64,000 nt of DNA from an uncultured Hoeflea sp. (GTDB taxonomy: Bacteria > Pseudomonadota > Alphaproteobacteria > Rhizobiales > Rhizobiaceae): positions 33,667 to 97,666 of the forward strand of contig NZ_CANMVK010000006.1 of assembly GCF_947501405.1 (NCBI RefSeq), in the 5' to 3' direction. Every line of letters begins with the position of its first letter. Within the stretch, counting starts at the first letter, position 1. The notes under the pieces were generated by a model. That model was not told where the DNA came from. It did not search any database and was given only the letters and a program-made list of their open reading frames with translations. Positions 1 to 9,702 of the stretch are shown here, one piece after another. A program made the translations under genes and the position numbers.

Positions 1-1073
1 TCGATCTCGCGAATGCCGCCGCGGCCCAGTTTGACATTGTGTCCCTTGACCGCAATGTCGCCAAAACCGCGATGAGCGTGGATCTGCCGCTTGATCGAAT
101 GGATATCGGAGATCGCCGCGAAATCGAGATATTTGCGGAACACGAAGGGCACAAGCTCAGCAACGAAACGCTCACCGGCGGCGAGATCGCCAGCCACCGG
201 CCGGGCCTTGATATAGGCGGCGCGCTCCCAGTTCTGGCCCCGGCTTTCGTAATAATTGAGCGCGGCGTCGAGCGGAAACGCCAACGGCGTCGAGCCGGGA
301 TCAGGTCTCAGACGCAAATCGGTGCGGAACACATAGCCGTCGCCGGTGCGCTCCTGCATGATCCGCACCAGCCGCCGCACAAGCCGCGCGAAAATGTCGG
401 TGGCCTCGTCGCGGTCGCCGACAATGCCTGCGTCAGGATCGAAGAACACGACGATGTCGATGTCGGAGGAATAGTTGAGTTCACCCGCACCGTGCTTGCC
501 CATGCCGAGCACGATCAGGCCGGATTTCTCGCCCGGACGGTCCGAATCAGGCAAGGTCAGCTTGCCCGCGTCATGGGCGCCGCGCAGCAGGTGGTCGAAG
601 GCCGCGGACAGGCTGGCATCGGCGAATGTGCTCAGGCACAGCGTGGTGTCGCGGCAGGAAATCAGCCGCGCAAGATCGTGCAGCGCCAGCGCCATGGCGA
701 CACGGCGTTTGGCACGGCGCAGATCGCGCATCACTTCGGTTTCGCTGGCGGGAGCACCATCGACGCCGCGCCAGCAGCTCCGCGCGTCGGCCATCACTTC
801 GGCAACCAGTTCCAGGGCCGGGCGGGTCAGGCTGAGGCTCAACGCACCGGGATCGGCCAGTGCCAGATCGCGCAGATGGGGCGACAGGGCAAGTGCCGCA
901 AGCAGGAACTCCCGGGCCGGGCCGGATGATGCCAGAACCTCGCCGATCACCGGATAGTCAGTGGCGAGTGGTTCCAGATCATCGGCCACGGATTTGGCTG
1001 CGTCGGCGGATGGCGCCCGGATCGGGCAATCGGCCAGATCGATCAATCGGGCGCGGGCGTCGGTGTCGGTCAT
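1..1073 (-). CDS. glnE: Glutamine synthetase adenylyltransferase/deadenylase, N-terminal part (cut by window edge)
   Basis: Bifunctional enzyme that adenylylates and deadenylylates glutamine synthetase in response to PII, acting in the cytosol. The 357 visible residues are the N-terminus. They contain the nucleotidyltransferase signature GMGKHGAGELNYSSDIDIVV followed by the acidic strand, the metal site of the GlnE deadenylylase domain. The end ...KLGRGGIREIE is also typical of the family. The ATG overlaps the stop of the upstream histidine kinase gene by four bases (ATGA), so the two are probably translationally coupled. The rest lies left of the window. A histidine-kinase-glnE neighbourhood is also what I recall from Sinorhizobium. 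Confidence 0.95.
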   Translation of the reverse strand, partial: MTDTDARARLIDLADCPIRAPSADAAKSVADDLEPLATDYPVIGEVLASSGPAREFLLAALALSPHLRDLALADPGALSLSLTRPALELVAEVMADARSCWRGVDGAPASETEVMRDLRRAKRRVAMALALHDLARLISCRDTTLCLSTFADASLSAAFDHLLRGAHDAGKLTLPDSDRPGEKSGLIVLGMGKHGAGELNYSSDIDIVVFFDPDAGIVGDRDEATDIFARLVRRLVRIMQERTGDGYVFRTDLRLRPDPGSTPLAFPLDAALNYYESRGQNWERAAYIKARPVAGDLAAGERFVAELVPFVFRKYLDFAAISDIHSIKRQIHAHRGFGDIAVKGHNVKLGRGGIREI

Positions 1074-2473
1074 GTTTCCCCTGGCAGCACCATGGTCGCG
1101 GCGAGGCCGGGATTGACCGTTTCGCCGGGCGAGCCGTCCTTGAGCTCCAAGCGTCCACCATGCAGCGCGGTGACCGCCTGAACAAGGCTCAATCCAAGCC
1201 CGGTGCCCGGTTTTGAACGGCTTTCATCGAGCCGGACAAAACGTTTGACCACATCCTCGCGGCGGTCGGCTGGAACGCCCGGCCCGTTGTCGGTCACCGA
1301 CAGCCGGACCTGGCCGCCAGGACGCGTAAGCGTGACCTTGATCGCCGGTGACGGGGTTTCACCGGCATATTTGATGGCGTTGTCGATCAGGTTCGACAGT
1401 GCCTGAGCCAGCAGCTCCCGGTTGCCCGGAATGGCAATGTCGGGCGCGACCGAGGCGGTCAGGCTGACGCCGCCATCCTCGGCCACAGGCTCGTAAAGCT
1501 CGACCGCATCGCGCGCCAGGCCTGACAGGTCGACTTCGCTCATCTGTGCGGTGGACGACCCTGCCTCCACCCGGCTGATCATCAACAGCGCATTGAAGGT
1601 GCGGATCAGCTGGTCGCTGTCGGCAATCATCTGTTCGAGCGCCTGGCGCTGAGCCTCGGCACCGCTGTCGCCGGTCAGCGCCGCCTCGGCGCGGTTGCGC
1701 AACCGGGTGAGCGGGGTCTTGAGGTCATGGGCGATGTTGTCGGAGACCTGACGCAGGCCCTCATTGAGCCGTTCGATGCGCCCCAGCATGGCGTTGAGCG
1801 ACAGGCTCAGGCGATCGAACTCGTCACCCGATCCGCTGACCGGCAGGCGCTGCGACAGATCGCCGGCCATGATCTTCTTGCTCGCCTCCGACATGTGATC
1901 GATGCGCTTGAGCGCCCGGCGGCCGACAAAGAACCAGATCGCCAGCGCGCCGGCGAACATGATGGCCAGCGCAGTCACCAGCGCTTCCCGCACCAGGCCG
2001 CGCACCTGTTCGCGTTCACCGATGTCGCGGCCGACCATCAGCCGCATACCATTGGGCAACGCCACCACCTGAGCCAGCGCCCGGTGCTCCTCATCGTCGG
2101 CGCTGCCAAGGCGCTCATAGCGGAACGGTATGGCGGTAAAGCCTTCGGTGTCGAGAACGCCGGGGGCGATGGAGGCGATGTTGCCGGCAATCAGTTCCCC
2201 GGTGGGCGTGGCGATGGCGTAGAGATTGGCGCCGGGCTGGCGCGAGCGCCGTTCAATGGCGCGGACCAGGCCGGTGACGCCATTGCGGCGGTAGGCGCCG
2301 GCGACACTGCGCAGTTCGCCACTGATCACCCGCTGGATGCGGTCGTGCTGCATGCCGACCGAAATCGATGTGACGTAGAACACCAGCGCCACAGCGCACA
2401 GCGCAAACAGCCCCAGATAGAGCGCCGACAGACGCACGGCCGTGGTCGACAACATGGCGCGCAGACGGGTCAT
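1070..2473 (-). CDS. Sensor histidine kinase with HAMP domain
   Basis: Membrane histidine kinase of 467 residues. It has an N-terminal membrane segment (about 15-37), a periplasmic sensor region, a second segment near 163-184 and a HAMP linker. The dimerisation box is SDNIAHDLKTPLTR with phosphoacceptor His249. The catalytic domain shows the N box NLIDNAIKYA, the G1 box DNGPGVP and the G2 box GTGLGLSLV. It starts seven bases after the stop of its partner response regulator and overlaps glnE by four bases, so it is the middle gene of a regulator-kinase-glnE unit. The signal sensed is not evident. Confidence 0.93.
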   Translation of the reverse strand: MTRLRAMLSTTAVRLSALYLGLFALCAVALVFYVTSISVGMQHDRIQRVISGELRSVAGAYRRNGVTGLVRAIERRSRQPGANLYAIATPTGELIAGNIASIAPGVLDTEGFTAIPFRYERLGSADDEEHRALAQVVALPNGMRLMVGRDIGEREQVRGLVREALVTALAIMFAGALAIWFFVGRRALKRIDHMSEASKKIMAGDLSQRLPVSGSGDEFDRLSLSLNAMLGRIERLNEGLRQVSDNIAHDLKTPLTRLRNRAEAALTGDSGAEAQRQALEQMIADSDQLIRTFNALLMISRVEAGSSTAQMSEVDLSGLARDAVELYEPVAEDGGVSLTASVAPDIAIPGNRELLAQALSNLIDNAIKYAGETPSPAIKVTLTRPGGQVRLSVTDNGPGVPADRREDVVKRFVRLDESRSKPGTGLGLSLVQAVTALHGGRLELKDGSPGETVNPGLAATMVLPGET

Positions 2474-2480
2474 GACCGGC

Positions 2481-3158
2481 TTAATCCCCGGCTTTCATCA
2501 TGTAGCCCGCGCCACGCACGGTTCTAAGCAGGGATTCGCCGAAATCCTTTTCGATCTTGGAACGCAAGCGCGAAATATGCACATCGATAACATTGGTCTG
2601 CGGATCGAAATGATAGTCCCATACATGCTCGAGCAGCATGGTACGGGTCACCACCTGACCGGCATTTTTCATCAGATATTCGAGAAGGCGGTACTCGCGC
2701 GGTTGCAGCGGGATCGGCTGCCCGGCGCGGCGCACCTCATGGCTTAAACGATCGAGCTCGAGATCGCCCACCCGGTAGGTGGTTTCCTGATCGCGGCCGC
2801 CCTTGCGCCGGCCAAGAATCTCGACACGGGCAAGCAGTTCGGAAAATGCATAGGGCTTGGTCAGATAATCGTCGCCGCCGGCGCGCAAGCCAGTTACCCG
2901 GTCATCGACCTGTCCGAGCGCCGAGAGAATCAGCGCCGGGGTCTCATCGCCCTTGGCGCGCAATTCCGAGATAATCGAAAGCCCGTCGCGCTTGGGCAGC
3001 ATCCGGTCGACAACCAGTACGTCATAGCTGTTCTCCGAAGCCAGGAAGTAGCCCGAATCGCCGTCGCTGGCATGGTCGACCGTCACGCCGGCTTCGCGGA
3101 ACGCCTTGGACAGATAGGCGGCGGTTTCCAGATCGTCTTCAATGATGAGCAGCTTCAC
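2481..3158 (-). CDS. OmpR-family response regulator
   Basis: Two-domain transcription factor of 225 residues. The receiver domain has the acidic pair in LLIIEDD, phosphoacceptor Asp51 in VVDRMLPK and the conserved Lys in LTKPYAFSE. A winged-helix DNA-binding domain follows (LEYLMKNAGQVVTR, then NVIDVHISRLRSKI). The start chosen is a GTG preceded by GGGAGG at good spacing. The frame stays open for about 100 further codons upstream, but that stretch has no domain character. It is cotranscribed with the kinase just downstream. Confidence 0.93.
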   Translation of the reverse strand: MKLLIIEDDLETAAYLSKAFREAGVTVDHASDGDSGYFLASENSYDVLVVDRMLPKRDGLSIISELRAKGDETPALILSALGQVDDRVTGLRAGGDDYLTKPYAFSELLARVEILGRRKGGRDQETTYRVGDLELDRLSHEVRRAGQPIPLQPREYRLLEYLMKNAGQVVTRTMLLEHVWDYHFDPQTNVIDVHISRLRSKIEKDFGESLLRTVRGAGYMMKAGD

Positions 3159-3204
3159 GGCGCAAATCCTCCCGGGTGTGAGGTCCCCAGTCTCCCGCTG
3201 GAGC

Positions 3205-3224
3205 CCTCCGGGCATGCCCGGAGG
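3205..3224. repeat. Perfect 20-bp palindrome between the regulator gene and degP
   Basis: Ten bases (CCTCCGGGCA) are followed immediately by their exact complement. The palindrome lies in the 193-bp gap downstream of the degP-like gene and 47 bp upstream of the regulator's GTG start. It could form a strong hairpin ending the degP transcript, but no T-run follows. It could equally be an operator. Confidence 0.55.
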
Positions 3225-3351
3225 CGGCGGCCAAGTCAAGAATGCGGTGCGCGGGCAACAAAAATCGCGACGGGCCCGTTCAAGGGGCCGGACCCGCCGC
3301 GCGGGGGCATCCGGCTGGCGCAAGGCGCTGCCGGAAGGCCCCCGGGGGCTG

Positions 3352-4932
3352 TTAGCCCTGGTCGATGGGCAGCGCGATGAAGCGCGAGCGGTTTTCGTTC
3401 TCCACCTGGAACAGGGCGGCCTTGCGGCCATCCTTGGCAGCTTCATCGATGATGGCGACCACATCGGCGGCATCAGCGACATTCTGATTGTTGACGGCGC
3501 GGATCACGTCGCCGGCCCGCAGGCCGCGCTCCTCGGCAGCGCTATCGGGCGCCACCGCGGTGATCAGCAGGCCGTCGCCATCATCGGCGGGGATCACAGT
3601 AAGGCCAAAGCTGTCGAGCGTGTCTTCAGCTTGCGGCGCGGAAGGCGTCTCGTCGTCATCGGTGCTGCGCGATGCAGTCTCGGTGGGCAATTCGCCAAGT
3701 TCGACTTCAATGGTCTCGCTCTTGCCGTTGCGCCACACGGTGATCTCGACGCTCTTGCCGGGATCCATGGCGGCGATCTTCTTGGCGAGGTCGCGCGGGT
3801 CCTCGACGGCATCGCCATCGACAGCGGTGACCACATCTCCGGCTTCAATACCAGCCTTGGCCGCCGGAGCATCATCCTGCGGGTCGGTCACCAGCGCGCC
3901 CTGCGCTTCGGCCAGACCAAGCGATTCGGCGATGTCGGCGGTCACCGGCTGGATCTGCACGCCGAGCCAACCACGTTCGACCGAGCCGCTCTTGATCAGA
4001 TCATCAATCACCGTGCGGGCGGTGGAAGCGGGGATTGCGAAGGCGATGCCGACATTGCCGCCCGAGGGCGAGAAGATGGCGGTGTTGATGCCGATCACCT
4101 CACCGGTGAGATTGAAGGTCGGGCCGCCGGAATTGCCGCGGTTGACGGCTGCGTCCACCTGGATGAAATCATCATAGGGACCGGCGCCAATGTCGCGGCC
4201 GCGAGCCGAAACGATGCCGGCAGTCACGGTGCCGCCAAGACCGAAGGGATTGCCCACGGCCACCACCCAGTCGCCGACGCGGATCTTGGAATCATCGGCG
4301 AAATCGACATAGGTGAATTCGCGGTCTTCCTCGACCTTGAGCACGGCGAGATCGGTGCGGCTGTCGCGGCCGATCAGCTTGGCGTCAAGCTCGGAGCCGT
4401 CATCCATGATCACGGTGAAGCTGGCGCCATTCTCGATGACATGATTGTTGGTAACCAGAAGACCGTCTTCGGAAATGAAGAAGCCCGAACCCTGGCTCAC
4501 CGGCCGCACGCGGCCGGGGCGGCGCTTGCCGTCATGGCCGCGGCGATCACGTTCGGCGCGACGGTCGCGGTCGCCGGGCTCGCCGCCGAAACCACGGCGA
4601 AACTCGTCAAAGAAGCGCTTCATCGGATGGTCGTCGGGAAGATCATCGAAGCCGCGACCATTGAAGTTGAAGCCGAAATTGCCATCGTTGGACACCGGCT
4701 TGACTTCCGCCTGCACCCGCACCGACACCACGGCCGGGGACACGGCCTCCACCACATCGGCAAAACTCGGCGCCTGCGGCGCTTCCACGCGCACGGCATC
4801 GGCAAACGCGCCGTTAACGGGCGCGGGCAGACCGGTGGCGAGCATCGCGGCTGCGACGCCGGCGATCGCCGTGGTGGTCAGGAAGCCTTTTGCAAGTTTG
4901 CGGGGGGATTTGGCCTTGGGGGATTGCGACAT
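3352..4932 (-). CDS. degP: Do-family periplasmic serine endoprotease (DegP/HtrA)
   Basis: Periplasmic quality-control protease and chaperone of 526 residues. It begins with a basic region and a hydrophobic signal sequence (about 15-44). The trypsin-like domain carries the catalytic triad His164 (TNNHVIE), Asp194 (SRTDLAVL) and Ser268 (NRGNSGGP). Two PDZ domains follow, around 310-395 and 425-515. A linker near 115-140 is very rich in Arg and Asp, longer and more charged than usual. The ATG has GAGGTTGAG upstream. It lies between the cytochrome c genes and a two-component pair, as I recall for degP of Sinorhizobium. Confidence 0.96.
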   Translation of the reverse strand: MSQSPKAKSPRKLAKGFLTTTAIAGVAAAMLATGLPAPVNGAFADAVRVEAPQAPSFADVVEAVSPAVVSVRVQAEVKPVSNDGNFGFNFNGRGFDDLPDDHPMKRFFDEFRRGFGGEPGDRDRRAERDRRGHDGKRRPGRVRPVSQGSGFFISEDGLLVTNNHVIENGASFTVIMDDGSELDAKLIGRDSRTDLAVLKVEEDREFTYVDFADDSKIRVGDWVVAVGNPFGLGGTVTAGIVSARGRDIGAGPYDDFIQVDAAVNRGNSGGPTFNLTGEVIGINTAIFSPSGGNVGIAFAIPASTARTVIDDLIKSGSVERGWLGVQIQPVTADIAESLGLAEAQGALVTDPQDDAPAAKAGIEAGDVVTAVDGDAVEDPRDLAKKIAAMDPGKSVEITVWRNGKSETIEVELGELPTETASRSTDDDETPSAPQAEDTLDSFGLTVIPADDGDGLLITAVAPDSAAEERGLRAGDVIRAVNNQNVADAADVVAIIDEAAKDGRKAALFQVENENRSRFIALPIDQG

Positions 4933-5414
4933 GTCTCAACCTCTTTGTTATCGGATTGAACCGGTCCTCCGGCTCTTGAGGATTACAGATAGGTCGCGTT
5001 CGGTTACGGCAAGCTTTCCGGATCATTAAACCTTTGTAATGTTGGCCGCCATGGTCCCGCCACATTGGCGGCGACCGGCCTCGGCGGAAGCCGGACGGGA
5101 CAGCAAACTCCGAGCAAAAAAGTCCAGCTCTGAGCGGTGATGGCGGCGATCCGCCCGCTTCTTAGTCGGAATAACCATTCGTTTGAAAACAGTAATTTCT
5201 GGCCGGCTTTGCAGCCGTCCCGCCACGTCCAGCGGATTGCAGATCACGATGTCGTGCTTGATTTCCAATGGCAGCTTTGTCGCGCCACTCTGGTTGATCG
5301 CTGCGCGACGGCCGGCAATCTCAGCAGCCTACGGGCCGGCTTCAACTGGCGGAAGCCGGCCATTCCGATCGGCTTCTCTGCCGCAATCGGGAGTGAAAGT
5401 CTTTGGCCAATCGA
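4933..5414. other. Intergenic region upstream of degP, no gene seen
   Basis: This 482-bp gap holds the degP promoter side (minus strand, near 4933-5050, locally AT-rich around 5026-5040) and the downstream side of the hydrolase-OsmC gene. Apart from the hairpin at 5334-5361 I see no conserved reading frame, tRNA or repeat. I could not pick a convincing sigma-E or sigma-70 promoter. Confidence 0.5.
5334..5361. repeat. Inverted repeat downstream of the hydrolase-OsmC gene
   Basis: Perfect 9-bp arms (GGCCGGCTT and AAGCCGGCC) are separated by ten bases. It sits 54 bp past the stop of the minus-strand hydrolase-OsmC gene. The hairpin could protect or end that transcript, but no T-run follows, so it is not a classical intrinsic terminator. 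Confidence 0.5.
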
Positions 5415-6653
5415 TCAGGCGGTTTGCTCGACCCTTGTCGCCACCTTTGCATTGTGCTCGAGGGTCCGGTGGACCGGGCATTTGTCGGCGATTTCGATGA
5501 TCTTGTCCTCAAGCCCCTCGGGCACGCCGCCATCCACCGAAATCACCCGCTCGAAACGGTCAATCTTGCCGCCATTTGCGCGTTCTTCCTCGGTGCATTC
5601 GAGGCAGTCCTTCATATGCACCTTGTTGTGACGCACGGTCACCGTCACCAGGCCGATATCGATCTTCTTGAGCCGCGCATACATGCGCAGGGTCATGGCG
5701 GTGCAGGCACCAAGGCCCGCCGACAGCAAATCATAGGGTGTGGGTCCGGTGTCCGCCCCTCCCACATCGGCCGGTTCATCGGCCAGGAACCGGTGCGGCC
5801 CGGCCTGAACGGAGACCTGGAACTTGCCCTGCCCGGTTTCGCCGACCACCACATCTTCGACGGGGTCGTCCTCATGGCGCGGCTCCTCGGCGGACAGATA
5901 GCGCGCAGCCCATGACGCGACGATCCCGGCCACATAGTTGGCATCCGCCGCCCGCGTAAGCAGATGGTCGGCACCATCGAGCGAGACGAAACTCTTGGGA
6001 TGTTTGGCAGCGGTGAAGATCGCACCGGCATTTTCGATGCCAACCACCTGGTCGAGCGGCGCATGCAGCACCAGAAGCGCCTTTTTCATCCGGGAGATGC
6101 GCTCCGCCAGGCTGGTGGCGTTGAGGTCTTCGACAAACTGCCGCTGTATGGTGAAGGTGCGGCCGCCGAGATTGACTTCGGCCGCGCCTTTTTCCGCAAT
6201 CTCATCGATATGGCCGCCGAAATTGTGGATCACGTGGTTGGCTTCGGCAGGCGCGCCCAGCGTCACCACGGCCTTGACCGAGGCAAGTTCGCCGGCAATC
6301 GCCAGCACCGCGGCGCCGCCGAGCGAATGGCCGACGAGGACCTCGGGCGCATCGTAGTGCTTGCCCAGCCATTCGGCCGCAGCGCGCAAATCCGCGACAT
6401 TGGAGGAGAAATTGGTCGAGGCGAAATCGCCGTCGCTGGAGCCGAGCCCGGTGAAGTCAAACCGCATCACCGCAATGCCGGCGCGGGCCAGCTCACCCGA
6501 GATGCGCTTGGCTGCAAGTGTATCCTTGGAACAGGTAAAGCAGTGGGCAAACAGTGCCCAGGCACGAATTGAGCCCGCCGGAAGATCGAGTCTCGCCGCC
6601 AGTTTCGCCCCGGAGTGTCCCTGGAATTCCGCCCGGATGGTGTGTGCCGTCAT
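5415..6653 (-). CDS. Fused alpha/beta-hydrolase and OsmC-family protein
   Basis: Two-domain protein of 412 residues. Residues 1-250 form an alpha/beta-hydrolase with the nucleophile elbow GHSLGG and a late His in GADHLLTR. Residues 270-412 are an OsmC-like domain with the Cys pair seen in peroxide-detoxifying Ohr/OsmC proteins: GLGACTAMTLRMYA and, near the end, ADKCPVHRTLE. This fusion is a known architecture in proteobacteria, but its substrate is not established to my knowledge. The ATG follows AAGGGG. It is a single gene downstream of ccmH with its own gap on each side. Confidence 0.9.
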   Translation of the reverse strand: MTAHTIRAEFQGHSGAKLAARLDLPAGSIRAWALFAHCFTCSKDTLAAKRISGELARAGIAVMRFDFTGLGSSDGDFASTNFSSNVADLRAAAEWLGKHYDAPEVLVGHSLGGAAVLAIAGELASVKAVVTLGAPAEANHVIHNFGGHIDEIAEKGAAEVNLGGRTFTIQRQFVEDLNATSLAERISRMKKALLVLHAPLDQVVGIENAGAIFTAAKHPKSFVSLDGADHLLTRAADANYVAGIVASWAARYLSAEEPRHEDDPVEDVVVGETGQGKFQVSVQAGPHRFLADEPADVGGADTGPTPYDLLSAGLGACTAMTLRMYARLKKIDIGLVTVTVRHNKVHMKDCLECTEEERANGGKIDRFERVISVDGGVPEGLEDKIIEIADKCPVHRTLEHNAKVATRVEQTA

Positions 6654-6688
6654 GTCATGCCCCTTGTTCGCATCAGGGGCGTTACATA

Positions 6689-7189
6689 TCAGGCTTGGCG
6701 ATCACGGTCTTTCAACACTTTCGCGAGTTCGGCTTGTTCGTCTTGTGACAGGGCAGCCCCACCTTCGGTGGCGGCCGTCGTGTTGCGGCCCCTGGCATTG
6801 ACGATCATCACCGCCGCACCGGCCAGAAAGATCAGCAAGGGAGCGCCCCACAGAAGCACGGTCTGTACCGAAAAACGCGGCGTCAGCAGCACGAATTCAC
6901 CGTAGCGGGAGACGACATAGTTGATCACCTCGTCGTCGCTGTCGCCTTCCACCAGCCGCTCGCGCACCAGAAGCCGCAGGTCGCGGGCGAGTTCGGCGTT
7001 GGAATCGTCGATCGACTGGTTCTGACAAACCAGGCACCTGAGATTGAGCGACAATGCCCGGGCGCGTTCTTCAAGTGCCGGATCGTCGAGCACTTCATCG
7101 GGATTGACCGCAGCCGCCGGTGCAGCCAGCAACACGGCCAGCAGCATCGCACCCAACAGCCGCGTGAACCCGGCGATCACGGCACTCAT
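6689..7189 (-). CDS. ccmH: Cytochrome c maturation protein CcmH (CycL)
   Basis: Membrane-anchored thiol oxidoreductase of 166 residues that keeps apocytochrome c reduced for heme ligation. The signal anchor covers about 8-27. The redox motif [11 protein letters not shown] has Cys52 and Cys55, and a transmembrane helix lies near 103-123. The chosen start overlaps the ccmF stop by four bases (ATGA). A longer upstream frame only runs inside ccmF. It is the last gene of ccmI-ccmE-ccmF-ccmH. Confidence 0.95.
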   Translation of the reverse strand: MSAVIAGFTRLLGAMLLAVLLAAPAAAVNPDEVLDDPALEERARALSLNLRCLVCQNQSIDDSNAELARDLRLLVRERLVEGDSDDEVINYVVSRYGEFVLLTPRFSVQTVLLWGAPLLIFLAGAAVMIVNARGRNTTAATEGGAALSQDEQAELAKVLKDRDRQA

Positions 7190-9180
7190 GCCTGCGCTCC
7201 CGCCGGCTTGCCGCCGGTTTTGGCCGTGCGGGCGCGGTTGGGCGCGCCGACCCGGAGCCGCCGGTCGGACAGGGACAAAACACCGCCAATCATCATCAGC
7301 ACCGTGCCGTACCAGATGAAGGTAACCCAGGATTTCCACCAGACCCGCACCACCAGACCGCCATTCGATTCAGGATCGCCGAGCGCGATGTAGAGCTGGC
7401 TTGCGCCAAAGGTGACGATACCGGCTTCAGTTGTGGGCATGCCGCGTGCGGCGTAAAACCGCTTGGCCGAGGCGGTGCTCGCCACCTCCTCACCGTTGCG
7501 CGAGATGGTGAACTCGCCCGATTGCGAGGTGTAATTTGGCCCGGCGTAGTCGCGGATGCCGTCAAATCGAACCTCGTAGCCGCCAGCGCTCACGGTGTCG
7601 CCGGGTTTCATGCCAATTACGGTTTCAGTTGAAAACACACTGGTTGCGACGATGCCGATCACGGTCACGCCCAAACCCATATGCGCGAAAGCTGAACCGA
7701 ATGCCGACCGCGGCAGGCCGGCAAGCCGCTTCCAGGCAATGCCGAGGCTGACCCGGCCAAGGCCTGCGCGTAACGCCAGATCGGTAACTGCGCCGAGGAT
7801 CAGGAACATGCCGAGCGCTATGCCAAGCCCGGCGAGCACCGGTGCGCCGGTCTGCAGGAAGACAACCGCGAGCCCGACCAGCAGCGACACGCCGATGGCG
7901 AAATAGAGCCGATGGGCCGCCCCCGCCAGATCGGCGCGTTTCCAGGCCAGAAGCGGTCCGAAGGGCACCGCCATTAACAGCGGGATCATCAGCGGTCCGA
8001 ATGTCAGGTTGAAAAACGGCGGACCGACGGAGATCTTCTCGCCGGTGACGGACTCCAGCAGCAGCGGATAGAGGGTGCCGATCAGCACGGTGGCAGCCGC
8101 GGTGGTCAAAAACAGATTGTTGAGCACCAGAGAGCCTTCGCGGCTGATCGGCGCGAACATGCCGCCGGTCTTGAGCGAGCCCGCGCGCAGGCCGAACAGC
8201 GCCAGAGCGCCGCCGATGAACACCACCAGGATGCCCAGAATGAACACGCCGCGGGTCGGATCGGTGGCAAAGGCGTGCACCGAAGTGAGCACGCCCGAAC
8301 GCACCAGAAAGGTGCCCAGCAGCGAAAACGAAAAGGTCAGGATGGCCAGAAGCACGGTCCAGATTTTCAGTGCTTCGCGCTTTTCCATCACCAGCGCGGA
8401 ATGCAGCAGCGCTGTGCCCACGAGCCAGGGCATGAAGGAGGCGTTTTCGACCGGATCCCAGAACCACCAGCCGCCCCAGCCGAGCTCGTAATAGGCCCAG
8501 TAGCTGCCCATCGAGATGCCAGCGGTGAGAAACGTCCAGGCGGCAAGGGTCCAGGGCCGCACCCAGCGCGCCCAGGCCGCATCGATGCGGCCTTCAATTA
8601 GCGCCGCGATGGCGAAGGCAAAGGAGATCGAGAACCCGACATAGCCGAGATAGAGCAGCGGCGGATGGATCGCGAGCCCGATGTCCTGAAGGATTGGATT
8701 GAGATCATTGCCTTCCGCAGGCGCAGGATCAAGCCGCAGAAACGGGTTCGACGTCAAGAGCACAAACAGCAGGAACGCCACTGTGACCCAGGCCTGCACC
8801 GCCAGCACATTGGCTTTGAGCGTATCGGGCAGATTGCGGCCAAACAGCGCCACCAGCCCCGAAAACAGCACCAAGATCAGGATCCACAGCAGCATCGAGC
8901 CTTCGTGATTGCCCCACACACCGGTGATTTTGTACAGCATCGGTTTGAGCGAATGCGAGTTCTCGACCACGTTCTGGACCGAGAAATCCGAGGTCACATA
9001 GGCGTGGGTGAGCGCAAAGAACGACAGCGCCACCAGCATCAGCGAGGTTACCGCCGCCATCGGTCCGATGGCCATCAGCCCGGCGTCGCGGCGCTGTGCG
9101 CCAATCAGCGGAACGACTGATTGCACAATGGCTGTCGCCAACGCCAGTATAAGAGCAAAATGGCCGATTTCGGTGATCAT
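7186..9180 (-). CDS. ccmF: Heme lyase subunit CcmF (CycK)
   Basis: Polytopic inner-membrane protein of 664 residues that, with CcmH and CcmI, attaches heme covalently to apocytochrome c in the periplasm. The tryptophan-rich heme-handling motif [13 protein letters not shown] is at about 234-246. Conserved histidines occur near NHEGSM and [10 protein letters not shown]. About 15 membrane helices are visible. The ATG follows AGAGGAAAC, 42 bp downstream of the ccmE stop. Length and motif order are normal for the family. Confidence 0.97.
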   Translation of the reverse strand: MITEIGHFALILALATAIVQSVVPLIGAQRRDAGLMAIGPMAAVTSLMLVALSFFALTHAYVTSDFSVQNVVENSHSLKPMLYKITGVWGNHEGSMLLWILILVLFSGLVALFGRNLPDTLKANVLAVQAWVTVAFLLFVLLTSNPFLRLDPAPAEGNDLNPILQDIGLAIHPPLLYLGYVGFSISFAFAIAALIEGRIDAAWARWVRPWTLAAWTFLTAGISMGSYWAYYELGWGGWWFWDPVENASFMPWLVGTALLHSALVMEKREALKIWTVLLAILTFSFSLLGTFLVRSGVLTSVHAFATDPTRGVFILGILVVFIGGALALFGLRAGSLKTGGMFAPISREGSLVLNNLFLTTAAATVLIGTLYPLLLESVTGEKISVGPPFFNLTFGPLMIPLLMAVPFGPLLAWKRADLAGAAHRLYFAIGVSLLVGLAVVFLQTGAPVLAGLGIALGMFLILGAVTDLALRAGLGRVSLGIAWKRLAGLPRSAFGSAFAHMGLGVTVIGIVATSVFSTETVIGMKPGDTVSAGGYEVRFDGIRDYAGPNYTSQSGEFTISRNGEEVASTASAKRFYAARGMPTTEAGIVTFGASQLYIALGDPESNGGLVVRVWWKSWVTFIWYGTVLMMIGGVLSLSDRRLRVGAPNRARTAKTGGKPAGAQA

Positions 9181-9222
9181 GGCGTTGTTTCCTCTTTCCC
9201 GTCATGCGGCGGGGGACCCGCA

Positions 9223-9702
9223 TCAGTAGCTCTGCGTTTCCTCAACCGTTACACCCGGCGGCGGATCGCCGTGCTGCCAGACGCCTTGCGCCTTGAGCGC
9301 ATCGGCCACTTCCTTGGGCATGTAGTTCTCGTCATGCTTTGCGAGCACAGTGTCAGCCATAAAGGTGCCTTCCTCCGGCGAAAACACGCCTTCGGTCACC
9401 ACCCCCTGCCCTTCGCGGAACAGGTCAGGCAGAATGCCGACATAGCGCACCTTGACCGAAGCGCTGGTGTCGGTCACCAGAAACGTCACCGCCGAATTCT
9501 CGCCGCGCTTGATCGAACCTTCTTCCACCAGACCGCCCAGCCGCACCCGTGTGCCGGGCTCGAGCGGTTGCGCCAGCACATCCGTGGGCGAGTTGAAAAA
9601 CACGATCTGCTCGCGCAGCGCGGTGGTCACCAGTGCGGCGGCGCCGGCCAGAAACAGCCCGCCCGCGGCAATGATCGTCAGTCTTTTCTGCTTGCGGTTC
9701 AT
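9223..9702 (-). CDS. ccmE: Heme chaperone CcmE (CycJ)
   Basis: Periplasmic heme chaperone of 159 residues that carries heme covalently and hands it to CcmF. A single N-terminal membrane anchor (about 8-28) precedes a beta-barrel domain. The heme-binding HxxxY motif is present as His123-Tyr127 in [10 protein letters not shown]. The start overlaps the ccmI stop (9699-9701). The frame is open further upstream, but only inside ccmI. Confidence 0.96.
   Translation of the reverse strand: MNRKQKRLTIIAAGGLFLAGAAALVTTALREQIVFFNSPTDVLAQPLEPGTRVRLGGLVEEGSIKRGENSAVTFLVTDTSASVKVRYVGILPDLFREGQGVVTEGVFSPEEGTFMADTVLAKHDENYMPKEVADALKAQGVWQHGDPPPGVTVEETQSY

Noticed and set aside
3142..4959. Long plus-strand open frame opposite degP
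   Set aside because: Antisense shadow of a clear DegP gene in high-GC DNA; His/Gly/Ala-rich translation without domains.
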